Of a stretch of 64,000 nt of DNA, positions 1 to 12,832 are shown one piece after another. The notes beneath the pieces were generated by a model that saw only the letters and a program-made list of their open reading frames with translations, was not told where the DNA came from and made no database searches. Position 1 is the first letter of the stretch, and every line of letters starts with the position of its first letter. Made by a program: the position numbers and the translations under genes. The DNA is from Paulownia fortunei. Lineage: Eukaryota; Streptophyta; Magnoliopsida; Lamiales; Paulowniaceae. Location: positions 9,610,001 through 9,674,000 of the forward strand of contig CM033111.1 in NCBI GenBank assembly GCA_019321725.1, read 5' to 3'.

Positions 1-1789
1 TATTTTTTAAGAGGGTTTTGGGCTCTTAATATAAATGAGATCATAACAAAGGTGAAGATGAATTTAAGAAGAACAAACTTAACCACTAAATGAAAAGAAG
101 TGGTATAGGGTTAAAAGTGCTACAATAGCCATATTGTTGGTTGTTTTACTCATGAATTCACTAAGTTGAAAAAATAGCACTTAATGACATTTCTATAAGT
201 TCTATTTACACATGAAATACTATGTTACTAAATCGTATTATGTGGATTATAGATTTATTGTAATTAGAGATTGAGAGGCGTTGTAGAATTTTGTCAAGTT
301 TACTTTAGTACAAAATGGATATATATAGAATTACATTGAAATCAAGTGTGAGAATGATTGACACTTGCATTTTCAGATTGCAAGATGGCCATACTATTAT
401 TCTACAAAGTATTTAATGTACAAGAATTTATAGAATTTTTTTACAATTGTTCTTCTAAGATTATTTCTTTTGCTTGATTTTGAGTAGTAACTTGATTAAT
501 ATTTGACTAAAAGATATATAGCGGTACTAAACATTTTGAATCATTTGTGGTTATGAATTGTGACCATTGTATGTTTGCATACTACAATGATTATTCTGTT
601 ACAATCAATATATGCCCTCTGAGTACTGTAAATATCAATGTATACACTTTGTGTGTTTGATTAGGTCACAATAGATAAGAGACATAAACGAGTAAGAGAA
701 AAATTATTCAGTTTATCTTTTATAGTTGATTGACAACTTGTGCTCTAAGTTCACATTGAAACCATTAAAAAGGCTATAGAGCCGAGCTTTCTTTGCTACA
801 GTTCTTATATATTTTTGTTATCATATTAATGTGAAGGTTATGAAGGCATGGAGTCTCATACTATATTACATTTATAAAATATTCATATGACTTGATCATA
901 TCTATTTGTTATCTCATAATCTGAAATGCTAGAGTGTTTTATAATATGGGAGAGAGAATCAAATTGATATAGCTTTAACACTAAATCTAAGATGTGAATG
1001 ATCTTTTGTTCATTTAGATGATCTATGTAATGAAGAAAGAGTTACAAGGTAAATGAATATTCCTAACACGCCTGCATAAATGGTGTTTTCAAGAGAAATA
1101 ATAAAAAATTATTTGATATAATGAGATCCATAAAGATTCAAGTTAACTTGTTGAATTTTTTTTAGAAAGACTTTTAGGTTAACTAGAGTCTGCATCTTAA
1201 TTACAAACACCTTGATAATCAATATTTTCATCCTATAAGAGTTGTAGATAGGTAAATGATCTGGCCTAAGCTAACTTAGATGTTAAGATTGATTATCTCT
1301 GTTCATAAAGTTTTTCAAATAGATTTGAAAAATTAGATCTGAGAGACAATAAATGCATATCTTGAAGTTATGACAAATAGTCTAAAGGGTATATGTTCAT
1401 AAGTGAACAAGTAGATGAAATATTGATTCACATTATGTTACAGAATATTATATTTTTGGAGAGTGATTTTTCTTGGAGGGAAAATCTTAAAACATTAAAA
1501 CTTACTTAAGTTAAATGATTTAGATGGTAGCTATGTGCCTGACAAATCACTTATGATGCAAAATAGTTATTACTTCCTAAATTTGAGTGGGAGTAATTCT
1601 ATCTAAGTGATCAAGTTTCATCACTTATGATGCAAGAATATTTATTGCTTTCTATTTTGAGTGGGAGTAATTTTATTCAAGTGATCAAGCTAAAATTGAA
1701 TTAGAACTTTGTGCAAGCACAAAATAGTCTCTAGAAGATGATGTAGAGTCTAATATGGTGAGACTCTATCATGTCCTACAAAGGTGATA
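1..1789. other. AT-rich DNA with no recognised gene
   Basis: I find no convincing coding region, RNA gene or element boundary here. Reading frames on both strands are short and full of stops. The only structure I can point to is a short tandem duplication at 1547-1690, listed separately. The stretch could be a heavily decayed transposon, but no protein motif survives to say which. Confidence 0.5.
1547..1690. repeat. Two-copy 74 bp tandem repeat
   Basis: Two adjacent copies begin with TCACTTATGATGCA at 1547 and 1621. Each contains TGAGTGGGAGTAATT and ends near AAGTGATCAAG. The copies differ at scattered bases, so the duplication is old. It lies just before repeat unit T1. No function can be inferred. 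Confidence 0.75.
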
Positions 1790-3640
1790 ATGAAGCCTTA
1801 CTACAAAATTTTTGGCATTATCAAGAATGATGGAAACTCAAGTTGAGGCAATACACAACAAGGATTTTGTTTTGCCTTAGTTCATTGAGTTTGGCAATAA
1901 GAGTGTAGGATAGGTTATGCAAGTAAATATGTCCAATCAACAAACAAATAAGAAAAATTATTGATCTTTCCATTAAGCAATTGAGATGACTTGTCTCATC
2001 AACTACCAGCAAAGACATTTCTTATTATTCTTTCTTATGGTCATGTAATATACATACATGTTAACTTTTTTTTTTAACTTTGTCATAGGAACTCTAAGAG
2101 TAAAGTTTACCATTGGCTCTAAATTATTTATGGAAGTATTGTCCTGTCAAAATGTCCTTTTCACTTTATGTGTTTACTAAATTTTAATGTCTTTGTCATT
2201 TCAGTAATAGGATTTAGCGAAGGAAATTAAAACATCTAATCAATTGTAGCACAAAATATTAAGACTTATGTCGTTGAGAGCAAAAAAACAAAAAACAAAA
2301 ATGGAAAGTGTATGAAGAGAGAAAAATTGTTCTAATGAACATAACCATTCTAAAATTTGCAAAAAGCATAAGTTTCACTAAATGAATCCTCTTAAATAGA
2401 TTATACTGGAGATCACAAGTTGTTTATCCATTTTCTTATTAATGAGAATGTCCAAAATTTATCACATGAGCGTGATATAAGTAACTATTTTAATGATATA
2501 TTAGTTTTTAAGCGCAACACGTTTGCGTTGTTGCTATCTCATGTAATACATATGCAATAATGTACTCAACCCTCACATGAAACATAATATCGATAGCAAA
2601 AATTTATTTTCTTTCCTAGCCTTTTATACCATTAGCAAAATCATCCAAATTGGTCAGTTTCATTCCTTCGTCTACTTTTCGATTTCAATTTCCAGCAAAA
2701 GATTATTTTAGTATTTTTGGTCAACTCAATCCTTTTCAGTTTCAATTTTACCCAGCAAAAATGACATTTTAAGATTATTGCTAACTTTATTTTTCACATA
2801 ACATAAAGAAAAAATATAGAATTCTTGATTCCAAACCCAAATCACCCCATAAATGTGAAATTGGAAGGAAGATAAAGCATGAAAGTTCTAATTGATTTAC
2901 AATTTGTTATAAAGGATTTCTATAGCAATTTGAGTTAATCACTTACGCAAATGAAAATGAATACAAAGTAATTGTTAAATAGATCTAGTCCCTTGCGAGC
3001 TCCACCTCATGGCCCGGAGCTTGACAGAGATGATTGTTGTGATTAATATTTTTCACTAGATTTAGATATTCCTTCTTCTACGACCATGATCCAAATTTAA
3101 TTTTTTTTCACTAAATTTAGTTAATAATAGGCTTACTGTAAAAAGAATTAAAGAATATTTTGAGAGAGAAATAAATAGATTTTCATAAAGAGAGTAAGGT
3201 TATTCCTGTAAATAATACCACTCTAACTTGCTAATAACACAACTTGCAATGAAAGAATTAACAAGATTATAATGAATATTTGTAGTTGTCTAATTAATTT
3301 CTCTCCATCAATAATAAATTAAAAACTCGTTTACCTAGACCTTATATAAGGAGCCATTTTTTACTATACGTTATTGTGTGTGTGCAATTATTATTAAGTG
3401 CAACATAAGTACTTTGCTCAACACTAAAGGAAACATGTTATCAACACCTAAACTTATTTATGTATATATGTATTAAACTAGAAAAGAACCAAAATTTATT
3501 TGGATATGAGACTTGTTAATTTTCTTAGCCAACCAATATATTCTTCTAGAATCGTCAGGAGAAAAATGCCTTAATAATTGTCTATATCTATGTCCTATCC
3601 ATAGAAAAAAAAACTAGTTTAATTTAGGCCTCAATAAAGA
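1790..3640 (+). repeat. Dispersed repeat unit T1
   Basis: First of three diverged direct copies of one unit. Shared landmarks in order are a GAAGCCTTACT block (1794), CAACTACCAGCAAAGACATT (about 2000), ATCACATGAGCGTGATATAA (2461), ACCATTAGCAAAATCATCC (about 2629), CTCCACCTCATGGCCCGGAGC (about 3000) and a cluster of TATA-rich sequence near 3350. The same landmarks recur in T2 and T3 and, reverse-complemented, around 22470-23815. T1 is the longest copy and T2 lacks an internal stretch. Short coding-like fragments exist but no frame survives in all copies. It may be a decayed non-autonomous retroelement, but I saw no LTR or target duplication. Confidence 0.7.
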
Positions 3641-5159
3641 TATGCCAATTGTTGAAGAAGAAGGTCCTATATCTGTGGTCGTTGACCAAGTATAGGATGA
3701 TACACAGATGCTAGTTGAGTTTAGTGCCCAAATTAAACAACGACCGAAGAATGCAAATGAAGCCTTACTCCAAAATATTTGGCACAATCAAGAGTGATGG
3801 AAATCAAGTTGAAGCAATAGATAACAAGGATTTTGTTTTGGCTTTGTGGACCGAGTTTGATGATAAGAATGTAGGATAGTTTATGGATATTAAGATATCT
3901 GATCAACAAACAGATAGAAGATATTGATATGTCTTATCAACTATGAGAATGTTTAAAAGTTATCACATGAGCGTGATATAAATAACTATTTTATTACTAT
4001 ATTAGTGTTTATGTGCAACACATGTGCAGTTTAGCTACCTAATGTAATACAAGTGCATTAATGTACTCAACACTGACATATAATGTACTATCAATAGAAA
4101 AAAAAATATTTTTTTGTAAACTTTTATACCATTAGCAAAATCGTCCTAATTGGTTAGTTCCATCCATTCATCAACTTTTCAATTCCAATTTCCAGCAAAA
4201 GGCTATTTTAGTATTTTTTTGTCAACTTGAACCTTACATCAACTTTTAAGTTTTAATTTACTCGGCAAAAAAGGCATTTTAGGTTTTTTGCTAATTTTAT
4301 TTTTCAATTAATATAAAGAAAAAGCATAGTACTATTGATTCCAGACCAAATCACCACCATAAATAAAGAGATATCCCTGGAAAATAAACTAAGTTTGAGG
4401 GAAGATGAAGCATGAAAGTTCTAATTGATTTAATGGATTTGTATAGCAACTTGAGTTAACCACCTACATAAATAAGAATGAATGGAAAGTAATTACTAAA
4501 TAGAGCCTATTATACTGGAGTTTCCCTTGCGAGCCCCATCGCATAGCCTAGAGCATGACAAAAATGATTGTTATTTTTATAATTTTTCACTAGATCAAGT
4601 TATTTTTTCTTGTACAACCATGATCCAAATTTAGTTATTTTTCACCAAATTTAGTTAATTATAAGCTTACAGTTAAAAAATTAAAGAACTCTTTGAGAGT
4701 TAAATAAATAGGTTTACATGAAGAGAATAAGCTTATTCCATTAAATATAACTACTTTCACTTGCTAACACAACTTGTGACGAATTTTTTTTATTAACTAG
4801 ACTATATTGAAGATTTATTGTTGTCTAATTTGATTTCTCTCCATCAATTATAAACTATAAATTTGCTTACTTAGACTTTATATAAGGAGTCAATTTTTAC
4901 TATACGATGTTGTGTATGTGCAACGTGTGTGCTATTACTATTATGTGCAACACAGGCGCTTTGTTGAACACTAAAGGAAACATTTTATCAAAATACAAAA
5001 CTTATATATATATATATGTATATATATATTAAATTAAAAAAACATAATATATTTGGAGATTTGAGGTGAGTTAATTTTCATAATTGACCTAGGAAAAAAA
5101 TGCCCTCACAATTGTGGACATTTATGTCTTATCAATAGAAAAATAAAAAGACAAGTTAT
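3641..5159 (+). repeat. Dispersed repeat unit T2 (internally deleted)
   Basis: Second copy of the T unit. It starts with a TTGTTGAAGAAGAAGG block (3649) that recurs in T3 at 5189 and, inverted, near 23780. After the GAAGCCTTACTCC block the sequence jumps from the AACAAACAGATAGAAG segment directly to ATCACATGAGCGTGATATAA, so several hundred bases present in T1 and T3 are missing. A TA-rich microsatellite lies at about 5005-5035. No gene is apparent. Confidence 0.7.
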
Positions 5160-6559
5160 TTAATTTGGGCCTCAATAGAGATGTGCCAATTGTTGAAGAA
5201 GAAGGCCCCATATATGTGGTCGTTGACCAAGTATAAGATGAGACACAAATGTTGGTTGAGGTCAGTGCGTAAAATTGAATAACGACAGAAGAATGCAAAT
5301 GAAGCCTCACTCCAAAATATTTGGCACAACAAAGAGTGATAAAAATCAAGTTGAAGCAATAGACAACAATAATTTTGTTTTGGCTTTGTGGACTCAGTTT
5401 GGCGATAAGAGTATAGGATAGCTTGTGCTGATTAAGATATCTAATGAACAAACAAATATAAGATATTTTATCATTATTTCTGTTAAGCAACTGAGATGGC
5501 ATGCTCATCAACTACCAGCAAAGACATTTCTTATTATTCTTTCTTATGCTCATATAATATACATACATGTTATTTTTATTTTTTACTTTGTCAGAGAAAT
5601 TCTAAGAGTTAGTTTACAGTTGGCTTTAAATTATTTATGAAAATATCGTCTTGTGGAAGTGCCCTTTTCACCTTATGTGATTTCTAAATTTTAATGTCTT
5701 TGCCATCTCATTAATAGGACTTAGTAAAGAAAATTAAAATATGTAATCAATTATAACACAAATATTGAGAATTCTGTCGTTAAGAGCGAAGAAATTAGAA
5801 AGTACATGAAGAGAGTAAAATTGTTATAATAAACATAATGGTTCTACATTTGCAAAACGCACAAGTTGTACTAAATGAATCCTCTTAACTAAATTTTACT
5901 AGAGATTACAAGTCGTGTGTTTCATTTTCTTATTACTAAGAATGTCGAAAAGTTATCACATGAGCGTGGTATAAGTAACCATTTTAATAGTATATTAATA
6001 TTTATGTGTAACATATGTGCATTGTTGCTATCTCATGTAATACATGTAGTAATGTATTCAACCCTCACATGAAACCTAATATCAATAGCAAAAATTTATT
6101 TTCATCTTAAACTTTTATATCATTAGCAAAATCATCCAAATTCGTCGGTTCCATCCATTCGTCAACTTTTTGATTTTAGCCAAAGGTTATTTTAGCATTT
6201 TTGGTCAATTCGACTCTTACATCAATTATTCAGTTTCAATTTACTTGACAAAAATGGCATATTATGATTTTTGCTAATTTTATTATTATAGACTGAATCA
6301 CCACCATCAATGTATTCATAACAGAAGAGATACTCTTGGTAAATAAACTAAATTAGAAGGAAAACAAAGAATGAAAGTTCAAAATAATTTATAGTTGGGT
6401 ATTACGAATTCCTTTAACAACTTGGATTAATTATTATCATAAAATGAGAATGAATGTGAAGTAGTTTGCTAAACGAAACTCATTATACCCTTACGAGCCG
6501 CACCTCATTGCGAGGAGCATGACAGAGATGATTATGCGTTCATTATTTTTCACCAATTT
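5160..6559 (+). repeat. Dispersed repeat unit T3
   Basis: Third copy of the T unit, with the same ordered landmarks: TTGTTGAAGAAGAAGG at 5189, GCCTCACTCC near 5303, CAACTACCAGCAAAGACATT near 5510, ATCACATGAGCGTGGTATAA near 5957, and the GAGCCGCACCTC segment near 6495. It has the CTACCAGC segment that T2 lost. Together with 6560-8200 it has an inverted counterpart at 18098-23820, so T3 is the copy from which, or with which, the inverted duplication arose. Confidence 0.7.
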
Positions 6560-6836
6560 TAGTTATCGGTTTCTTAAACAACCATGATCCAAATAATTCC
6601 CAAGTACTATGATACCATTAAAGCTTTGGTAAGTATATTAATACCTAATCATTTTTAAATTTGATACTGAGGTCACACTTAAAATTTAGTTATTGCTTTC
6701 TTATAAAACCATGATCTAAATGATTCCCAAGTACTATGATTTGATAAAGTTTTGGTAAATGTATAAGAAAAATAATAGTACCTAATCTTTGATTAATTCG
6801 ATAACCTTTATTAGGATCACACTTAAGAAATATGAT
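6560..6836. repeat. Two-copy tandem repeat, period about 127 bp
   Basis: ACCATGATC with AATTCCCAAGTACTATGAT begins at 6581 and again at 6708. Each copy ends in a GGATCACACTTAA-type block. An inverted copy of the pair is recognisable at about 22160-22460, so the tandem duplication predates the larger inverted duplication. Confidence 0.75.
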
Positions 6837-7509
6837 AGTGGATTTCATCCATATTCAAATAAATATTAATTAAAGGCAGATAATATATGCTAACTTATTT
6901 ACTTAATCTTTCCCATAAAATTAAATGTAATACATTCACAACTTAATGAATTTTTATTGATGCATTTCTGAATTAGTCATCAAGTTTAATGACAATTTTT
7001 AATATAGACGATATATTGGGAAAATGTTTCCGTAATTATCCCAACTAATATCTTGGTAATGAATTTAAGGACCTACCAAATTAACCCAAATTTGAAATTG
7101 TTACATTTAAAAGATTGTGTCGTGGAGAATTTTTAATTTTTATTGTTCCCCTACTATGGTTAGGTTTTAATAAGACAATTGCTTAAAAATAAGAGTTACA
7201 TAGAACACATAAGGATATATATTTTGGCCCGGAATTTGAAAATGAAGAATTGTCAAGAAATGTAATTAACCCCTTTCAAAACTTGAGGGATGATTTTATG
7301 AAAGGTCACCTATAAAATTGTACCAATACACTAAACTATAGAAGAAGTCCCTTTAGCAGTTTACCTTTAGCTGAATCCAGTGCAAAGAAGTCTTATGGTT
7401 TGTGACGAAAGCTTTACCAAAGAACATGGAGTAGGTTAGCCTAAAATTTGCCCAGCAACTTGTGGACCAGTTTCCAATTCGGAGTTTGCCAATAGTATTT
7501 GTAAAGTAT
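6837..7509. other. Unassigned AT-rich DNA inside the inverted duplication
   Basis: No gene recognised. Parts of it (7020-7130) match the reverse complement of 21850-22130, which places it inside the duplicated block. It contains no long reading frame. Confidence 0.5.
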
Positions 7510-8200
7510 ACAACATATAAGGGGAAACCAACATATAAGGGAGTTCAAGATAGAAGCAACTAACAAGGAAATTGCTTTAGCTATGTAGAATTTGCGGAGG
7601 CAAGTTCTATGTGAAAGGCTCCAAAGGAAGGCGTATCCAGTAATAGTTGCTGGGCGCTTATATCTCTTTCTTTAAGGAGGTCAATAAATTTTCAAAGTAA
7701 TAACATTTAAAAATTTCAATCTACAAGAGGTTTTGTGTTCAAAATGGATGAATTTAAGGGGTGGGAGGGGTTACGATTAGGGATGTGCATTGTATTATAC
7801 TATAATTTATATTTTGGTTGAAAGAATTCAGTATGAAATTTTACTAATCGAATATAGAACTGAATTTAATTGATTCGGTTCTGTAATTAGTAAAAAGAAT
7901 TTTGGTAATTTTGATTCGTTATGCTAAAATCGAATTTAAAAAAAAAATAAAACTTGAATGTTTCAGCTTTAATTATGAACCAAATCTGCTGAAGAAATTT
8001 TGACATGACATTTCGTGAAGAACCAAATTTTAGTCATCAACTCCTTCAGCACCAATCCAGTAATAATTGATAAACAATTTAAAATAAGGAGAAATGGACT
8101 TGAAGAAATCAAGAATTACCTGATTTGGGTGGCTAGGATTTTCAGAATTGGGGATTTTTGGGAAGTACTAATTTTTCAGTCAATCCACAACCAAATCGTT
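7510..8200 (+). repeat. Repeat R, copy 1
   Basis: A roughly 0.7 kb sequence present three times: here, at 11190-11914 in the same orientation, and reverse-complemented at 18098-18361 plus 21452-21790. Landmarks are AAGCAACTAACA, CTTTCTTTAAGGAGGTCAATAAA, a GATTAGGGATGTGCAT block near 7777, a GGTTTGGTAATT-type run rich in CGAATTTAA words, and CAAGAATTACCTGATT near 8112. A 101-codon frame (8015-8320) overlaps the end, but the homologous copies do not keep it open, so I do not call it a gene. The GGGATGTGCATT words resemble ends of hAT-like elements, only weakly. Confidence 0.7.
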
Positions 8201-9780
8201 TTTGAGTGGTTAGATAAGGGGCTAATGGTGGCGACTGGTGAGGCACGACGCCAAGGTGGTGTGAATCAGAGTATAACTGAAGGGAAATCAAAGCAAGGTG
8301 TCACCCAATTCAAGAAATAAAAATATTAAATTATTGGCGAAAGCATGTTTTAATAAATGCCAATGATTTAGAATTCCTATTTAGGATGAAAAAGCGTGGT
8401 TTTAGCAAAAGTCATATATGCTTCATCAACTTCAGGAGGATCGAGGTCTTAACGCATTACTTTCCGTTCAATTTGGGATGACAATAGATTTGAAATTGTT
8501 TAAGCATACTCAATACCTTCCCCATAGGTTTGAGAGGATCTAAAACCAACCCTACCCTGCCTTGATGTGGCCCCGATCCTGCTCCACCCCCAAACCCCAG
8601 CAGGTTCAACCCACTACACTCGCCAATCCTCTGCTAATTTTGAAAGAACATGACAAATTATTAAATGTTTTAAATTTAAAAATTCAGAAATTCCTTCAAA
8701 ATGAAAAATAAAAAAATGAGTTGGCGTACCTGCTCACGAATAGTATTCGGTAGTGAGGGACGATGAACAATGAAGATACTGCCAGCCTGCCATGTGGTGA
8801 TCGATGGGAGGTTGTGATGGCAGTGGAGAAAGTAATGGAATCCCTCACCACAAAGAGGGAGACTATTTGACATGAGCGTAAGAAAGCTTAACAATCGGCG
8901 GCGAGGATCGTGGGCTTCGACGGATAATAGAACGTGTCGCTTGCCCATCTGGACCTCCCGTACGGTGAGTACTCGATGGCCAGGTAGTAGAATTTTTGTG
9001 AGAGACTCGTGTGGTGGAGAGAGAAGAGAGGCGCAAGTTTCTTAAATTAGGTGGTAGTGGAAACCTTAATAAAACACTTAAAAAATAATTTAGAGGGATG
9101 AATCCGAAATGGGTCTAATAAGACTCATTATCTACCCCAAACCTGATCGAGTTGAAAAAATTAAAATTCATTACCTATTCTAAAACCCATTTTAACCGAA
9201 TTTGGACCCGTTCTGAACTGAACGAATTTATTTTAGGTTCGAATTTAAACCCGCTCCATTGTCATCTTTTCGCTCAATCCAAGACCTTGAAGCCAAACTC
9301 AATTGATTTTCTTATTGAAACTGCTAGAGCGATTATGGCAAGATAATAATATTTTAAATACTGATTATTTGCATATTTAATGTTTATGCTTTTAATTATA
9401 TTTCTTTTTTAGTTTTGTATATATTTAGAGTGTAATCAATTTTTTTTTATATATTTATGATTCAAATGTGAGTGTATGTGATATAAATGTATTTTAGCAT
9501 GCATACATACCACATGAATACGGTATATATTTATATATATTTTCTTAATGTATAATTTGTACAAGGCAGGATGATCGAGACCGTAACCTGCCCAAACTTG
9601 CTGCTATTCAAAACATTAAAATCGAGATGTGCCTGTATGCCTTTGTGGACCCAAAACCCACCCATGCTGAGGTAGATTGCATGTTAGATCCGTGCATTGC
9701 CATCTCTAATCTTATTAGTATTGAAATTAAATGCACTGTTGATGTATTAACTTGTGGACTGTATTCTAAAGATTTTGATA

Positions 9781-10190
9781 CTCCCTCCTTCCCATAAACT
9801 AGGTCAAAATTGAATTTTTTTTTCGAAAATGAAAAGTCAACTTTACATCCTTTTTTCTTTTTTCAAAACTACCATTAAGTTACAACATACCAAAAATTAA
9901 AAACAAGTAAATTAGTGAAAATTCCAGATTTTACTTTTAAAATTTTCCATTTGAACAAGGTGCATTTTTAATACCACAAGATTAAATATATCAAGTTTCT
10001 AATATGGAAAAAAACTAGACATTTATTGGTCCAGTGCATTATATCAAGAAATATTTATTTTTTATTTGAATAATTTAGTTTAAGGATATAATTGGAAATT
10101 TAAGACAAAAATGCTTCTAGTTAATGTATAGGATTCGAATTTTTGGATAAATTAGATAGAAATGTAGACATCCTTACCAAACGTACAGAG
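9781..10190. mobile_element. Stowaway-like MITE
   Basis: The sequence begins CTCCCTCCTTCCCATAAA directly after TA (9779-9780) and ends CGTACAGAG directly before TA (10191-10192). TA target duplication with CTCCCTCC-type termini is the signature of Stowaway (Tc1/mariner-derived) MITEs. The right terminus is eroded compared with a perfect inverted repeat. It has no coding capacity. The equivalent element in the inverted arm is at 56638-57067 and also has TA on both sides. Confidence 0.65.
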
Positions 10191-10530
10191 TAACTTTTTT
10201 TTAAAAAAAAATTTGTAATTTGGATTTAGTATACAGAAAACTGAATTATTTAATCAATTACATTACAAAAACACTTCAAATTCCACTGTTGAGAGCGAAA
10301 AAATGGAAAGCGCGTGAAGTGAGAAAGATTGTTCCTATAAATATAGCAACTCTTCATTTTCAATTAACTAAACTTTGCACTGAATAAATCTTTTAACTAG
10401 ATTATACTACGAATACATGTTGTGTCATGCCCCCTATCCACATGCCTACTCATAAATGTAGTTTTATTGCTTACAATAATTTATAGAACACTATAAGCCC
10501 AAAATATATGAGTATTATTACAGGAAAACT

Positions 10531-10891
10531 AGTGTTTGGTTTTGTTTTGGTATTTTGGGAAAGTATGTTGGGGAAAGAATTTGGCAACAAAAGTAATATT
10601 TTGTTTTTATTTGGGAGGGGGGAGATTTTTACTGTATATGTTTTGTCGTGTAACTTTGTATTGGTTAGTAGTGTTACATCAATATTTTTTATTGTTATAT
10701 GTTGTATATTTGAATATAAAAAATTAATATATATATAATGATATAAAATTAAATAATATAATGATGTTGATGTATAGTAGGTCTCATTTTGTTTTAGAAG
10801 AAGAATGAATTTATTTTGAGAAAAAGGAAAAACAATCAAAGATTTATTAGGAGGAAAGAAAATATTCCTCAAAATAAATCCAAACATCACT
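10531..10891. mobile_element. MITE-like element with AGTGTTTGG terminal repeats
   Basis: It starts AGTGTTTGGTTTTGTTTT and ends AAATCCAAACATCACT, which are imperfect inverted repeats of each other. The interior is AT-rich, with a 150-codon minus-strand frame that I regard as chance because the inverted-arm copy (55957-56301) does not keep it. AACT occurs on both outer sides but I am not sure of the target duplication length. Superfamily is unassigned; hAT- or Harbinger-type MITEs are possible. Confidence 0.5.
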
Positions 10892-10960
10892 AACTTTTTC
10901 ACAAAAAATACATCCTTAGACACATGTGAAACTTAGAAGTAGTTATGCCTTAACATTAAT

Positions 10961-11189
10961 AGACTATCAAAATAAAACCCACTCAATTTTCCATATATAT
11001 AAGTCCGCTTTAAGCTTTCCGTATTCTTGAAATTCAATTACTGCTAGTGTGTGCATGTGTCGGGTCATACGTTTAATTTAATTCATTATTCTCATGATGC
11101 ATAGTTTACAGTTACAACAGTCATTCCCAATGAGCATATAATTCAATTGGTAACTAATTCCCAAGTCCTATGACACGATTTAAGTACTC
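10961..11189. other. Unassigned spacer
   Basis: Short AT-rich spacer between block Y and repeat R2. Nothing recognisable. Confidence 0.5.
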
Positions 11190-11914
11190 AATATATACGG
11201 GGAACCAAGAGTAATGGAGTTCAAGATTGAAGCAACTAACATGGAAAATGCTTTAGCTATGTAGAATTTGAAGAGGCAAGATCTATGTGAAAGGCTCCAA
11301 AAGTGTATCGGCTAATAGTTGGTGGGCACTTATGCCTCTTTCTTTAAGGAGGTCAATAAATTCTCAAAGTAATAAAATTTACAAATTTCCGTCTTGAAGA
11401 GGTTCTGGGTTCATAAATGAGTTAGTTTAAGGGATGGGAGAGATTACAATTAGGGACGTGCATTTGATTATACTAAATTGAATTTTGGGTGAAATTTTGC
11501 AAAACTGGGAATTCTAGTTAAACAAAATTTTAGTATGAAATTTTACTAAATAGAATATCCAACCCATTTTAATTAGTTTGGTTTGGTAATTACCAAAAAA
11601 ATATTCACTAATTTTGATTCGGTAAGCTAAAATTGAAATTTTGAAAGAAAAAAAAAAAGAAAGTAGAACTTGAATGTTCCAGCATTTCTTTAAGAACCAA
11701 ATCTGCTGAACAAATTTTGATCTCACATTTCATGAAGAATCAAATTTTACTCACCATCTCCATTAACATCAACCAAGAGATACTTGATAAACAACTTAAA
11801 ATAAGGAGAAATAGACTAGGAAAAATCAAGAATTACCTGATTCGGGTGACTAGGGTTTTTAGAATTGGGAATTCTTAGAAAGTACTGATTTTGGAGTCAA
11901 TTCATAGCCAAATC
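11190..11914 (+). repeat. Repeat R, copy 2
   Basis: Direct copy of 7510-8200 with the same order of landmarks, from the AAGCAACTAACATGGAAAA block to CAAGAATTACCTGATTCGGG near 11825. The similarity stops abruptly at about 11914, where copy 1 continues AAATCGTTTTTGAGTGG and this copy switches into gypsy-derived sequence of E4. The inverted third copy begins on the far side of E4 at 18098. Confidence 0.75.
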
Positions 11915-12787
11915 TTGAATTTACAATATTTTTATTCAATACTTTGCAACTTTTTTTATTTTTTTTGTTTTTTTTTTTTTTTTTTTAAACTCCCTTACAC
12001 TTATCTTCTATTCCAATTTAATTTTTTTTTGTAAGTTTACCTTGTCAATGGAATGTCTCTTAAACTCCAAATCATTTTTAGAACAAGGGTAAGATAATAG
12101 TGTATTTAGGCTAAGTAAGAAAATATGGTTACCATATAAAAAGGCTTATTTATTGAAAGACTTAAAGTAGCTTACTATGGGGATGTTCTCTTGGAACATC
12201 ACATAGGAAACAAGTTGATTTGTCCATGGTGCTAGAAAGTTTAACGCCTTTATTATTTTTCAAGTGGTGCTCAATCAATTGTTCATCTCGATAGACCAAA
12301 CGGAAAAGTTTTAACAATCAACCCCTGTTTATCAAAAATCCAACTGATGATTAAAGCGAGGGCATAAAAACTACTTATTTTGATATGCTTGTCTCCACAC
12401 CGAATAACATAACTATTTGTGCAAAAATATTTGAGTATAATTATCATAAAAATATATTATCAAAGAATAACATCAAGGTCGAAAACAAAACCCATCATCA
12501 TTCACAACCACATCATTCATGCATCATTGAATTTGGAAAAACAACTACAACTTAAAGATAATTGATGATTCACAAACTTTTTGTTAAAAACTTCATAAAT
12601 ATGCCATATTATGTGAAAAAAAATTAGGAATACATCTCAAAAGTTAAAGTTACTCTTTACTCTGTCACACTTTCTCATGGTTTCAACTTACCTAAAAGAA
12701 AAAACAAGCTTGAATTTTTTTTCCTATTGTTTTTCTAAAAAAAACTAGTAAAGCACACATTGAACACACAAGACATGATATCAACTA

Positions 12788-12832
12788 TCCCCTCCCCAAA
12801 CCTAATCAAAACATTGTCTCCAATATCAAAAA
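12788..12832 (-). other. Conserved purine-rich tract downstream of LOG (E4)
   Basis: On the minus strand this reads ATTGGAGACAATGTTTTGATT followed by AGGTTTGGGGAGGGG. The same tract lies at the same place in E3 (43008-43050) and in altered form in E2 (35986-36015). A GGGGACAATGT...GTTGGGGG block after the last ORF is a recurring feature of Athila-type elements in my general knowledge of the group. It marks the end of the coding part of the element. Confidence 0.6.

Larger units (their letters stand above)
8210..10960 (+). repeat. Repeat block Y, left arm of a 45 kb-spaced inverted repeat
   Basis: This block matches the reverse complement of about 55880-58440. Matching points include the AAAGCATGTTTTAATAAATGCCAATG segment at 8341 versus its complement near 58400, the GATCCTCGCCG area at 8890 versus 57890, the AACCCACCCATGC area at 9655 versus 57200, the MITE at 9781-10190 versus 56638-57067, and the MITE at 10531-10891 versus 55957-56301. 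Between 8500 and 9715 it has the CCCTACCCTGCC-type composition and a GCCATCTCTAAT end reminiscent of hAT-like elements, at low confidence. The largest frame, minus strand 8676-8948, is not preserved in the other arm. Confidence 0.8.

Noticed and set aside
5122..5511. 129-codon minus-strand frame in T3
   Set aside because: The homologous positions in T1, T2 and the inverted copy are interrupted by stops, and the translation has no recognisable motif.
8015..8320. 101-codon plus-strand frame in repeat R1
   Set aside because: R2 and R3 do not keep it open and R2 is truncated inside it.
10471..10923. 150-codon minus-strand frame
   Set aside because: It lies across an AT-rich MITE-like element, has low-complexity composition, and its inverted partner at 55957-56301 does not keep the frame.
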